In this document: in pieces, positions 18,320 to 26,421 of the stretch | Layout of the letters: each line of letters starts with the position of its first letter | Position numbering within the stretch: the stretch's first letter is position 1 | NCBI RefSeq assembly: GCF_013385825.1 | Contig: NZ_JACAPG010000018.1 | Span: 124,001-188,000, forward strand | Direction of reading: 5' to 3' | DNA: 64,000 nt | DNA from: Pseudomonas reactans | GTDB taxonomy: Bacteria; Pseudomonadota; Gammaproteobacteria; Pseudomonadales; Pseudomonadaceae | Position numbers and translations under genes: made by a program | The notes under the pieces: generated by a model | Databases searched by the model: none | Seen by the model: only the letters and a program-made list of their open reading frames with translations | Told to the model about the DNA's origin: nothing

Positions 18320-18955
18320 ATGTCCCGTCCCACCCGTCCAGATTCGCGCCGCCCTGGCGTGAAACCTCCGTATTCCGCAGCGCGGCGTGTCGCCAAGGCG
18401 CCACCGGCCGAGCCGAAACTGATCCTGTTCAATAAGCCCTTTGACGTGCTGACCCAGTTCAGCGACGAAGGCGGGCGGGCGACGCTCAAAGACTTCATCG
18501 ACATCCCCGGTATCTACCCGGCGGGCCGCCTGGACCGTGACAGCGAAGGCTTGTTGTTGCTGACCAACGATGGCCAGTTGCAGGCGCGGATTGCCGACCC
18601 CAAGCACAAGTTGGCGAAAACCTACTGGGTGCAGGTGGAAGGCGAACCAACCGAAGAGCAACTGCAACGCTTGCGCGACGGTGTCGAACTGAATGATGGC
18701 AAGACCTTGCCTGCGCAAGCGCGGCAGTTGGATGAACCCGAGTTATGGCCGCGCAACCCGCCGGTGCGCTTTCGCAAAAACATACCGACGTACTGGCTTG
18801 AATTGGTGATTCGCGAGGGGCGTAACCGCCAGGTACGGCGCATGACCGCTGCCGTGGGGTTGCCCACCCTGCGTCTGGTGCGCGTGCGCATTGGCGACTG
18901 GACGATTGACGGCCTGGATCAAGGCCAGTGGAAGGAAGTGCCGGCGCGCTTATAA
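18320..18955 (+). CDS. rluE: 23S rRNA pseudouridine synthase RluE
   Basis: RluE converts U2457 of 23S rRNA to pseudouridine. The 211-residue protein has the RsuA-family catalytic block AGRLDRDSEGLLLLTNDG with the catalytic Asp in RLD, and the terminal signature IREGRNRQVRRMTAAVGLPTLRLVR. There is no S4 domain, which suits RluE rather than RsuA or RluB. The ATG at 18320 (MSRPTRPDSRR) opens a basic, disordered N-terminal tail of about 35 residues that may contact RNA. The last six bases overlap the end of the converging DUF2788 gene. Confidence 0.93.
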   Translation: MSRPTRPDSRRPGVKPPYSAARRVAKAPPAEPKLILFNKPFDVLTQFSDEGGRATLKDFIDIPGIYPAGRLDRDSEGLLLLTNDGQLQARIADPKHKLAKTYWVQVEGEPTEEQLQRLRDGVELNDGKTLPAQARQLDEPELWPRNPPVRFRKNIPTYWLELVIREGRNRQVRRMTAAVGLPTLRLVRVRIGDWTIDGLDQGQWKEVPARL

Positions 18956-19168
18956 GGCGCCGGACTCGATCAAGCCGATCACCACGCTCTTGATGATGAA
19001 CGCGGCCACGCCCAGGCCCAACACGAAGAACAGGATAAACGAGCCAAAACGCCCGGCCTTGGACTTCTTCGCCAGGTCCCAGACGATAAAACCCATGAAA
19101 ATGATTAGGATCGTGACCAGGCCGGTCATCATCCATTCTTCGAAGAGGGCGGGGTCGATGTTGTTCAT
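18950..19168 (-). CDS. DUF2788 small membrane protein
   Basis: A 72-residue protein with two predicted membrane helices (about 13-33, TGLVTILIIFMGFIVWDLAK, and 42-66, FGSFILFFVLGLGVAAFII). This is the DUF2788 pattern, frequent in Pseudomonas and without known function. The short KKSKAGRF loop suggests a cytoplasmic turn. It converges on rluE with a six-base overlap and is followed upstream by a REP doublet. Its length and the start at ATG 19168 agree with the family as I remember it. Confidence 0.85.
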   Translation of the reverse strand: MNNIDPALFEEWMMTGLVTILIIFMGFIVWDLAKKSKAGRFGSFILFFVLGLGVAAFIIKSVVIGLIESGAL

Positions 19169-19257
19169 GGTGACGTTTCCGACAGGGCAAGCCGCAAGTA
19201 TACGGCAGTGCTCCGGCTCAGCATTGACCTGCGTCGGTGCGTCGCACGCAGGTCCCT

Positions 19258-19355
19258 GTAGGAGCGAGCTTGCTCGCGAAGATCGTTAACGATGACTCGG
19301 TAACCCTGAGTGAATGTGGCACTCTCAGGTGTTTCGCGAGCAAGCTCGCTCCTAC
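19258..19355. repeat. REP doublet, GTAGGAGCGAGC family
   Basis: Inverted pair of GTAGGAGCGAGCTTGCTCGC arms around about 55 bases, with an inner spacer resembling the other copies (GTTAACGATGACTCG near the left arm). It lies between the DUF2788 gene and the downstream end of the Lrp-family gene. Confidence 0.93.
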
Positions 19356-19370
19356 AGTTAATGTGCGAAA

Positions 19371-19850
19371 TCAGGTGCGCAGGTGCGTCAGCGGCAATTC
19401 GGTGCTGTTGAGCACCTGGTTCAGCACAAAGCTGGAGCGCACGCTGGTCACGCCTTCAATGCGGGTCAGATGACCCAGCAGCAGTTTCTGATAGTGATCC
19501 ATGTCCGGCACCACCACTTTCAACTGATAGTCCGCATCCATCCCGGTGACCAAACTGCATTCCAGCACCTGGGGCAGGGTGCGGATCGCCGCTTCGAAAT
19601 TCTCGAAACGTTCGGGGGTGTGGCGGTCCATGCCGATCAGCACATAGGCGGTCAGGCTCAGGCCGAGCATCTTGCGGTCGAGCAAGGCGACCTGGCGGGC
19701 GATGTAGCCGTCGTCCTCCAACTGCTTGACCCGGCGCGAGCACGGCGAAGGCGACAAGCCGATGCGTTCGGCCAACTCCTGGTTGGAGATCCTCGCATCA
19801 CGTTGCAATTCCGCCAAAATACTCAGGTCGTATCGGTCAAGCTTGCTCAT
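19371..19850 (-). CDS. Lrp/AsnC-family transcriptional regulator
   Basis: A 159-residue Lrp/AsnC regulator. The N-terminal helix-turn-helix is at about 10-55 (ILAELQRDARISNQELAERIGLSPSPCSRRVKQLEDDG) and the RAM ligand-binding domain at about 65-145 (ECSLVTGMDADYQLKVVVPD). Family proteins respond to amino acids and often control divergent or nearby genes. It resembles the DecR/YbaO type more than BkdR, but the target is unknown. A promoter candidate with TTGCGC and GATAAT hexamers lies upstream. The divergent neighbour is the DUF6515-type gene at 20248, beyond an unusual 397-base gap. Confidence 0.92.
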   Translation of the reverse strand: MSKLDRYDLSILAELQRDARISNQELAERIGLSPSPCSRRVKQLEDDGYIARQVALLDRKMLGLSLTAYVLIGMDRHTPERFENFEAAIRTLPQVLECSLVTGMDADYQLKVVVPDMDHYQKLLLGHLTRIEGVTSVRSSFVLNQVLNSTELPLTHLRT

Positions 19851-19882
19851 TGGGTTGGCCTTTGTCGTAACTATTGCGGTGA

Positions 19883-19912
19883 ATTATCCATGAAGGGTTA
19901 AAAATTGCGCAA
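19883..19912 (-). promoter_or_regulatory. Candidate sigma-70 promoter of the Lrp-family gene
   Basis: Read on the minus strand, TTGCGC is followed after 18 bases by GATAAT, about 35 bases upstream of the start codon. Spacing and -10 are good; the -35 has two departures from TTGACA. Confidence 0.5.
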
Positions 19913-20134
19913 GCACTGTTTATTGACGCAATCTTCGCAATCATCTGCCGGGCGCTGGCGGGTATCTTTATCAACAGAATCACCGCCTGGACAACAGTCC
20001 AAAGCAGCCCGCCCAATCAGGCCCGCTGCGGCCGCCACCCCAGCAGGGTTGAGCCGGCCTCCAGGCTGCACACTGTCCACAAGACGGCGTGAGGTGAGCC
20101 AACGTCAAAAGCGTTGAGCCAGGACGAAGTTCTC

Positions 20135-20166
20135 AAGGGGTGGCCGACGGGTCACCCCTTTTCTTT
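20135..20166 (+). terminator. Intrinsic terminator without an upstream gene
   Basis: The stem AAGGGGTG / CACCCCTT is followed by TTCTTTT. The shape is a normal rho-independent terminator in the plus direction, about 80 bases before the ATG at 20248. Confidence 0.7.
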
Positions 20167-20247
20167 TGCCTGCTGATAACCTGTCCGAGAACCGGGCCTG
20201 GCTTTTCCAGTCTCATGGACAGGCCCTAATCCGCAGTGAGGAATAGC

Positions 20248-21276
20248 ATGAAGCGCATCTGGCGTTTGGCAGGTGTAGGTTTGCTGATGGTCACCGTTGG
20301 CGCGCAGGCAGTGGCCGACGAACGTGATACCGGGCCGCGTGGTGAGGGCGGTGGTCAGCATGAAAGAGGGCCGGAGGGCGGACGGCCAGGAGGCGGTAAT
20401 GAACAGCCGCGTCCGCAGAACAATCAGCCACGGCCCGAAAACAACCCGCCGCGCCCGCAGAATCAGCATTTTGATCCCGCAGGCCAGAACGGTGGTGGCC
20501 AATGGCAAGGGCGTCCCCAGGGCAATGAGCAGGGGCGGCCCCAGCCACAACCACAGCCGTCGAACAACCTGCCGATCCAGAGTCGCCCCGACACCGTGCG
20601 CCAGACCCAGGAACCGCGTCAGGGCTATTACCGTGACATCCCTCGACGCAATGACGGCAACCAACACTGGGAAGCCGGCGGCCCAGGCTCGCGCCCCGGC
20701 GACAACCGCTGGCCCGGTCGCCCTGACGGCCATGGCAACGGCTGGGGCCCAGGGCCGCAGCATCGCCCAGGTTATGTGATCGACCGCTTCCCTGATCGCA
20801 ATTACCGCGTGCCTTACCGTGGCCAGGACTACTTCTACTCCGGCGGCTATTGGTATCGCCCGCAAGGCCCGCGCTATGTGGTGGTGACGCCGCCCTACGG
20901 CATCCGTGTGCATTACCTGCCGGACTACGCCCGTGAAGTGTGGATCGGCAGCGCGCTGTTCTTCCTCGCGGCGGGTTCCTACTACACCTACGAAAGCAGC
21001 TCCCAGCAATACGTGGTGGTGCAACCGCCAGCCGCCGTACCGGCACCGCAGCCCGCGCCGCAAGGCAATGGTTATGATGTGGTGGCGTATCCGGCCAACG
21101 GCCAGTCACCGGCCCAGGTGCAGCAGGACGGGTATGACTGTTATCGCTGGGCCGTGCAGCAAAGTGGCTTCGACCCGCAGCAAGTCACCTACGCCCCCGA
21201 TCCGGCGGTGGTGCAAACCTACCGCCAGGCCCAGGGCAACTGCCTGAGCAGCCGCGGTTATCAGGTGCAGTACTAG
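20248..21276 (+). CDS. Exported proline/glutamine-rich protein, DUF6515-like
   Basis: A 342-residue secreted protein of unknown role. The signal peptide is MKRIWRLAGVGLLMVTVGAQAVA. Residues 25-170 are low-complexity, rich in Gly, Pro, Gln, Asn and Arg, with short tandem units such as QPRPQNNQPRPENNPPRPQN. A folded C-terminal part starts near 180 (YVIDRFPDRNYRVPYRGQDYF), includes a hydrophobic stretch VWIGSALFFLAAGSYYTYES near 230-250, and ends with a repeated-aromatic block with two cysteines (DGYDCYRWAVQQSG, GNCLSSRGY). This is the DUF6515 pattern. Start ATG 20248 follows GTGAGGAA. It overlaps the converging CDF exporter by four bases. Confidence 0.85.
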   Translation: MKRIWRLAGVGLLMVTVGAQAVADERDTGPRGEGGGQHERGPEGGRPGGGNEQPRPQNNQPRPENNPPRPQNQHFDPAGQNGGGQWQGRPQGNEQGRPQPQPQPSNNLPIQSRPDTVRQTQEPRQGYYRDIPRRNDGNQHWEAGGPGSRPGDNRWPGRPDGHGNGWGPGPQHRPGYVIDRFPDRNYRVPYRGQDYFYSGGYWYRPQGPRYVVVTPPYGIRVHYLPDYAREVWIGSALFFLAAGSYYTYESSSQQYVVVQPPAAVPAPQPAPQGNGYDVVAYPANGQSPAQVQQDGYDCYRWAVQQSGFDPQQVTYAPDPAVVQTYRQAQGNCLSSRGYQVQY

Positions 21277-22166
21277 GTTTTATTGCCTGTGACCACTTCC
21301 CGCGGGTCGGCGTGCACCAGCACTTCGGCGCGCGGGTAGGCCTTGTGAATCGCATCGGCGGCCTGGTCGCTGATGCCGTGGGCCACTGACAGCGTCAACT
21401 CCCCCGGCAGTTCCAAGTGCAACTGCACAAACCAGTGGCTACCGGAAATCCGCGTGCGCAAATCATGCGCGCCCAAGACGCCCGGTACGCCACGGGCCAG
21501 TTCGAGCATGTGCTGACTGACGTCCGGCGGCAGTTCTTCATCCATCAATACCGCAAAGCTTTCACGGGCGATCTGGATGGCGCTCCACAAGATGTAGGCG
21601 GCAATGCCCAGGCCGAACCAGGCGTCGACCTGATGGTAGCCAAACCCTGCCAGCACCAGCGCCACCAAAATGCTGCCGTTGAGCATCAGGTCGGAGCGGT
21701 AATGCAATGAGTCCGCGCGCACGGCGTTGGAGCCGGTTTCGCGGATCACCCGGTGTTGCAGCATCAGCAACGCCACGGTCAGCACCAGGGAAAACACGAT
21801 CACACCAATGCTCAACCAGGGCGCGCCGACCGGTTCCGGGTGTTGCAGCCGCTGGTACGCCTGGAATGCGATCAACACCGCACTGCCGCCGATAAACAGC
21901 GCCTGCGCCATGCCCGACAGCGACTCCGCCTTGCCGTGCCCATAACGGTGATCGTCATCGGCCGGGCGCAACGCGTAATGCACCGCCACCAGGTTCAGCA
22001 GCGAGGTCACGCCGTCCAGCAGTGAGTCGGTCAACCCGGCGAGCATGCTCACCGAGCCGCTGAGCCACCAGGCGATGGCCTTGGTGATAATCAGCGCACA
22101 AGCCACGCCCACCGAGGCGCGGGTGGCAAGGCGCAAGAGCCTGGCGTGTTCGGGACTGCTTGTCAT
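21273..22166 (-). CDS. Cation diffusion facilitator (FieF-type) metal exporter
   Basis: A 297-residue CDF protein that exports divalent metals (Zn2+, Fe2+ or Cd2+) against protons. Six helices span about 10-205. Metal-site residues occur in LTDSLLDGVTSLLNL and DDDHRYGHGKAESLSG in helix 2-3 and in SLHYRSDLMLNG in helix 5, the classic FieF DxxxD/HxxxD arrangement. A cytoplasmic metallochaperone-like domain (about 215-290, TRISGSHWFVQLHLELPG) follows. The precise metal cannot be read from sequence. It converges with the DUF6515-like gene, overlapping by four bases. Confidence 0.92.
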   Translation of the reverse strand: MTSSPEHARLLRLATRASVGVACALIITKAIAWWLSGSVSMLAGLTDSLLDGVTSLLNLVAVHYALRPADDDHRYGHGKAESLSGMAQALFIGGSAVLIAFQAYQRLQHPEPVGAPWLSIGVIVFSLVLTVALLMLQHRVIRETGSNAVRADSLHYRSDLMLNGSILVALVLAGFGYHQVDAWFGLGIAAYILWSAIQIARESFAVLMDEELPPDVSQHMLELARGVPGVLGAHDLRTRISGSHWFVQLHLELPGELTLSVAHGISDQAADAIHKAYPRAEVLVHADPREVVTGNKT

Positions 22167-22181
22167 AGGCGGCTTGGATCC

Positions 22182-22601
22182 TTAAGCGGCGGGTTGCAGG
22201 CCCAGGCTGGCGAGCTGTTGCACGCTGCCCTTGAATTGGATCATGCGCGGGTCGTCCAGCGGCAGGCTGCGGCCGGCTTCCTTCTGGATAATGCTTTGCA
22301 GCTTGGCGTTGTCGACCTTGCCGTCGGCGCCAATCGCTTCGTGGAGTTTCTGCGGATCGACCTGGGCGGTCTTGCCCGGTTCGAAGTAGATGGCGCCGGT
22401 GGCGAAGTCCACGCCGAACGCAATTAGGCCGGGGATCACATAAAACAGCAGCCCCACTGCGTCGAGCACGGCAATGGTCGGGTCGATCTTGCCGTCGATC
22501 TGGCCACGGCGGTCCGGGTAGAAGATCGAACCGCAGGCCGTCAATTGGCTCAACAGGGTGACGGCGAGGACACCGCCAATGACACGGGAAGCGATACGCA
22601 T
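22182..22601 (-). CDS. Putative lipoprotein
   Basis: A 139-residue predicted lipoprotein. The signal peptide ends in the lipobox LTAC (MRIASRVIGGVLAVTLLSQLTAC), so the mature protein would begin at Cys23. The body has a hydrophobic central stretch (IAVLDAVGLLFYVIPGLIAFGVDFATGAIYFEPG) that may lie in a membrane, then a charged C-terminal part. Pseudomonas homologues are sometimes named polyribonucleotide nucleotidyltransferase, for which nothing in the sequence gives support. Start ATG 22601 is chosen because the lipobox lies at the right distance; the open frame runs further into a REP doublet. Function unknown. Confidence 0.85.
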   Translation of the reverse strand: MRIASRVIGGVLAVTLLSQLTACGSIFYPDRRGQIDGKIDPTIAVLDAVGLLFYVIPGLIAFGVDFATGAIYFEPGKTAQVDPQKLHEAIGADGKVDNAKLQSIIQKEAGRSLPLDDPRMIQFKGSVQQLASLGLQPAA

Positions 22602-22623
22602 GGAAAATCTCCTGTAGGTCACT

Positions 22624-22721
22624 GTAGGAGCGAGCTTGCTCGCGAAAAACGTCAACGATAACGCGTGCTGCCTGAAAATACGTGGTGCTCTCTGGTTTTT
22701 CGCGAGCAAGCTCGCTCCTAC
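22624..22721. repeat. REP doublet, GTAGGAGCGAGC family
   Basis: Inverted arms of GTAGGAGCGAGCTTGCTCGC in the space between the divergent lipoprotein and hrpB genes, with the shared inner sequence AACGTCAACGATAACGCG beside the left arm. It is unusual in lying in a promoter region rather than behind genes. Confidence 0.93.
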
Positions 22722-22784
22722 AAGAGACCCGCGCCAGCATCCGGCAGTTCGCCGTTATACTCGCCGCTCTGCTTTGGAGCCAGT

Positions 22785-25292
22785 ATGAATTCGTTGCCGA
22801 TTGATGAAGTTTTACCTGCACTGCGTGACGCCTTGGCGAATCGCCATGAAGCCGTGCTCGAAGCGCCCCCCGGCGCCGGTAAAACCACCCGCGTGCCCTT
22901 GGCGTTATTGAACGAACCCTGGCTGGCCGGGCAGACCATCCTGATGCTCGAACCCCGCCGTCTTGCAGCCCGTGCGGCGGCCGAACGCTTGGCCAGTGAG
23001 TTGGGTGAAAAGGTCGGTGAAACCGTCGGCTATCGAATCCGTCTGGACAGCAAGGTCGGCCCCAATACGCGCATCGAAGTGGTCACCGAAGGCATCCTCA
23101 CCCGCCGCCTGCAGGATGACCCGGCGCTGGACGGCGTGGGTTTGCTGATCTTCGACGAGTTCCACGAACGCAGCCTCGACGCCGACCTGGCGCTGGCCCT
23201 GAGCCTCAACGGCCGCGAACTGTTTCGCGATGATCAACCGCTGAAAATCCTGCTGATGTCCGCCACCCTCGAAGGCGAGCGCCTGGCCACTCTGCTGGAC
23301 GACGCGCCGATCCTGCGCAGCGAAGGGCGCATGTTCCCGGTGCAGATGCGCTGGGGCCGACCTTACCAGCCCGGTGAGTTCATCGAACCGCGCGTGGTGC
23401 AGACCATTCTCGAAGCCCTGCACGACGAAACCGGCAGCGTGCTGGTTTTCCTACCGGGGCAGGCCGAGATTCGTCGGGTCAACCAGCAACTGGCCGACGC
23501 CCTCGGCGAGCGCACCGATGTGTTGTTGTGCCCGCTGCATGGCGAACTGGACCTCAACGCTCAACGCGCCGCCATCGATCCGGCCCCCGCCGGTAAACGC
23601 AAAGTGGTGCTGGCGACCAACATCGCCGAGACCAGCCTGACCATCAATGGCGTGCGCGTGGTGATTGACGCCGGGCTGGCGCGAGTGCCGCGTTTCGACC
23701 CCGGCAGCGGCATGACCCGCCTCGATACCCAACGTATCTCTCGCGCCAGCGCCACCCAGCGGGCTGGCCGGGCAGGGCGCCTGGAGCCGGGCGTGTGTTA
23801 TCGCCTGTGGTCCGAAGACCAGCACGAAGGCCTGGCCGCTTATGGCAGTGCGGAAATCCTCGCCGCCGACCTGGCCGGACTGGCTTTGCAGCTCGCGCGT
23901 TGGGGTGTCACACCCAACCAACTGGTGTGGCTGGATGTGCCACCGACCGCCGCGTATGCCCAGGCCCAGGATTTGCTGGTGCGCCTCGGCGCCTTGAATG
24001 AAGACAAACTGACCGCCCATGGGCAGAAGATGGCCGAGTTGCCGGCCCATCCGCGTATCGCCCATCTGCTGCTGCGCGGACAGGACCTGGGGCTGGCGAC
24101 GACCGCTTGTGATGTGGCCGCCCTATTGGGGGAGCGCGATATCTTGCGCGGTGGCGGTGCGGATTTGCACAGTCGATTGGCGCTGTTATCCGGCGAAGAA
24201 CGCGCACGCGGCACCCAGGGCGGCGTGCAGCGGGCCAGGCAACTGGCGCGACAATATCGCGGCTACTTAAGAGGCCAGGCGACTCAAGCCGTTGCCGACC
24301 CCGATCACCCGCGCTGGCTCGGCGCCTTGCTGGCGCTGGCCTACCCGGATCGCGTCGCCCAACAGCGTCGCCCCGGCGGTGCTGAATATCGCCTGGCCAA
24401 CGGCCGCGCGGCGCTGTTCGCCGAAGCCGACAGCCTGATGAAACAGGCCTGGCTGGTCATCGCCGACCTAGGCAGTCGCCAGGGCCAGCGCGAAGAGCGT
24501 ATCTACCTGGCGGCGGATTTTGATCCGGCGCTGTTCGACACGGTGCTGGCCGAGCAAGTGCGTAATGTCGACCAGCTCGACTGGGACGAACGCGAAGGCG
24601 TCCTGCGCGCCGAACGCCAACGCAAAGTCGGTGAACTGGTGCTCAGTCGCGAACCGCTGACCGGCCTCGACGAATCCGCCCGCAGCCAGGCGCTGGTCAA
24701 CCTGGTACGGCGCAAAGGCCTGGAACTGCTGCCGTGGACGCCGGAACTGCGCCAATGGCAGGCCCGGGTCATGTTGCTGCGCCAGCTCGACGCCGGCAAA
24801 ACCAGCGAATGGCCCGACCTCAGTGACAAGGCGTTGCTCGCCAATCTCGAACACTGGCTGATGCCCTACCTGGGCAAAGTCTCGCGCCTGAGTCATTTTG
24901 CCAACCTGGATATCGCAAGCTTCCTGCACAACCTGCTGCCCTGGCCACTGCCCCAACGTTTGGACGAACTGGCACCGCAGCATGTGAAAGTGCCATCGGG
25001 TTCGTCAGTGCGTTTGGACTACAGCGAGCAGCCGCCGATCCTGGCGGTGCGCTTGCAGGAATTGTTCGGGCTGGCCGACACCCCGCGCATTGCTGGAGGG
25101 CGCCAAGTGGTGAAGCTGCATTTGTTGTCCCCGGCGCGTCGGCCGGTGCAGGTCACGCAGGACCTGGCGAACTTCTGGCGCAGTACCTATGCCGAGGTGA
25201 AGAAGGATTTGAAGGGGCGGTACCCGAAGCACTATTGGCCGGATGACCCGCTGGTGGCGGAGGCGACGGCGCGGATCAAACCGCGCAAGTGA
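22785..25292 (+). CDS. hrpB: ATP-dependent helicase HrpB
   Basis: HrpB is a DEAH-type (DEFH) RNA/DNA helicase-like protein of 835 residues. The motifs read in order: Walker A PPGAGKTTR near 30, Walker B/motif II DEFHERSLDADLAL near 125, motif III MSATLEGERL, motif VI QRAGRAGRLEPG near 330, and the HrpB-specific C-terminal domain with LPWPLPQRLDELAP. Despite the name it is unrelated to the type III secretion gene hrpB. ATG 22785 (MNSLPIDEVLPALRDAL) is the usual start; a longer frame includes the REP doublet. The stop is adjacent to the stop of the converging EEP gene. Confidence 0.96.
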   Translation: MNSLPIDEVLPALRDALANRHEAVLEAPPGAGKTTRVPLALLNEPWLAGQTILMLEPRRLAARAAAERLASELGEKVGETVGYRIRLDSKVGPNTRIEVVTEGILTRRLQDDPALDGVGLLIFDEFHERSLDADLALALSLNGRELFRDDQPLKILLMSATLEGERLATLLDDAPILRSEGRMFPVQMRWGRPYQPGEFIEPRVVQTILEALHDETGSVLVFLPGQAEIRRVNQQLADALGERTDVLLCPLHGELDLNAQRAAIDPAPAGKRKVVLATNIAETSLTINGVRVVIDAGLARVPRFDPGSGMTRLDTQRISRASATQRAGRAGRLEPGVCYRLWSEDQHEGLAAYGSAEILAADLAGLALQLARWGVTPNQLVWLDVPPTAAYAQAQDLLVRLGALNEDKLTAHGQKMAELPAHPRIAHLLLRGQDLGLATTACDVAALLGERDILRGGGADLHSRLALLSGEERARGTQGGVQRARQLARQYRGYLRGQATQAVADPDHPRWLGALLALAYPDRVAQQRRPGGAEYRLANGRAALFAEADSLMKQAWLVIADLGSRQGQREERIYLAADFDPALFDTVLAEQVRNVDQLDWDEREGVLRAERQRKVGELVLSREPLTGLDESARSQALVNLVRRKGLELLPWTPELRQWQARVMLLRQLDAGKTSEWPDLSDKALLANLEHWLMPYLGKVSRLSHFANLDIASFLHNLLPWPLPQRLDELAPQHVKVPSGSSVRLDYSEQPPILAVRLQELFGLADTPRIAGGRQVVKLHLLSPARRPVQVTQDLANFWRSTYAEVKKDLKGRYPKHYWPDDPLVAEATARIKPRK

Positions 25293-26381
25293 CTACTGGG
25301 CGGCAGGCAGCAGAAACCGTGCAATCACCGGCAAATGGTTGGAAATACGCAACGTATCCTCCTGCCGCACCTTGGCTTCCACCCGTTTGATCCGCGGGCT
25401 GTAGAACAGGTAATCCAGCGTACGGTCCGGGCCGTCCACGCTCGGGTCGTTGGGGAAGTTCGTCAGCCATTGCTCACGATCAATCCCGCTGGATTGGCTG
25501 TTGCTCGGGATCATTGGGTATTTGTCCCACAGCAGATGCAGCTCGCTGTCCGGCGAATACTGCCCGCGTTTGGTGGCGTCCAGGCGTAGGAATTGTCCCA
25601 AGGGCAGCAGGTTGAAATCCCCGCCGATCAACCAGGGCGTGCCACGGCCCTCGAATTTATCCAGCAGTTTGACCGTAGTTTTCACCTGATCCTGCACCGC
25701 GCTGCGCCCTGGGCCATCGCCATCCAGGCGCGTGTTGAGCACCGCGAGTTGGCCGCCATCGCTCAAGGGCAGGTAAGTCAGCAGCAACGCCGGCTTGGGT
25801 TGGAACTGGCGGCTGAGGATATTGGCCTCGGGCGCCGGTAGTTGCAGGCGTTCGGCGTGTTCGATCTGGTAACGGCTGAGGGTCGCCAGTTTGCGGCCGA
25901 CGCTGCCGAAGATGTGCAGGTTTGGCACGAAGTCGGCTTTCCAGTCGAAGGCCTGGGCGCTGCAGGGGTAGAGGTCGACCAGGCGCTCCTGCAAAAGGGC
26001 CAGTTGGTCCTGGTAGTGAGAAGGCTTGGCGTTTTCGTCGAGTTCCTGCAGCAGCAGGATGTCGGGCTGTTCGTCGCGGATCACCCGTGCCACTTCGTCG
26101 AGGCTGGCGGCCATGTCTTCCACGGTGGGGCGGTCGTCGGGGCCGCTGCCGTCGGCGGTGTCGTACCAGAACACATAGTTCTTGCCGGCCAGGTATTGCA
26201 CGTTCCAGGTCATGACCTTGAGTGCCTGCCCCGGCAATAGTGTCGGCGCACGCGGCGCGACGCAGCTCACCGGCAGGGTTTCCTTCGCCTCGGGGCGCCA
26301 GGTCAGGCTGTAGATCAGGGCGGTCAGCAAGCCTGCGATGATCAGCAGGCTCAGCAAGGTGATGCGCAATAAACGGGTCAT
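25293..26381 (-). CDS. Membrane-anchored endonuclease/exonuclease/phosphatase-family protein
   Basis: A 362-residue protein of the EEP (DNase I-like) superfamily. An N-terminal membrane anchor (about residues 5-25) puts the domain outside the cytoplasm. Catalytic blocks are present: MTWNVQYLAG, LLQELDENAK (metal Glu), GGDFNLLP (Asp-Asn), DRTLDYLFYSP and ISNHLPVIARF (catalytic Asp replaced by Asn-His pair in the usual SDHxP position: here SNHLP). The Asp-to-Asn change in SDH, if real, might lower activity or alter substrate. Possible roles include phosphodiesterase or sphingomyelinase-like activity; the substrate is unknown. It precedes a YciC-like gene upstream on the same strand. Confidence 0.85.
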   Translation of the reverse strand: MTRLLRITLLSLLIIAGLLTALIYSLTWRPEAKETLPVSCVAPRAPTLLPGQALKVMTWNVQYLAGKNYVFWYDTADGSGPDDRPTVEDMAASLDEVARVIRDEQPDILLLQELDENAKPSHYQDQLALLQERLVDLYPCSAQAFDWKADFVPNLHIFGSVGRKLATLSRYQIEHAERLQLPAPEANILSRQFQPKPALLLTYLPLSDGGQLAVLNTRLDGDGPGRSAVQDQVKTTVKLLDKFEGRGTPWLIGGDFNLLPLGQFLRLDATKRGQYSPDSELHLLWDKYPMIPSNSQSSGIDREQWLTNFPNDPSVDGPDRTLDYLFYSPRIKRVEAKVRQEDTLRISNHLPVIARFLLPAAQ

Positions 26382-26421
26382 CGGCTCGGCTTATAGCGTT
26401 TCAGAGGTGGCACGGAGCATA

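Larger units (their letters stand above)
19851..20247 (+). other. 397-base gap: regulator promoter plus possible short transcript ending at a terminator
   Basis: No convincing coding sequence is present; the longest frame (70 residues from 19905) has no good start context. The left part holds the promoter of the Lrp-family gene. The right part holds a strong plus-strand terminator (20135-20166) even though no plus-strand gene ends here. That implies either a short unannotated RNA initiating around 19.9-20.0 kb or an attenuated leader for the gene at 20248. A region with TTGACG (19923-19928) could be a -35, but no matching -10 is clear. Confidence 0.35.

Noticed and set aside
19905..20117. 70-residue frame in the 19.9-20.1 kb gap
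   Set aside because: No family likeness, no ribosome site and biased composition; a non-coding transcript explains the terminator better.
22785..25292. hrpB as part of a type III secretion system with the HrpK-like gene
   Set aside because: The protein is the ATP-dependent helicase HrpB; the shared three-letter name is coincidence.
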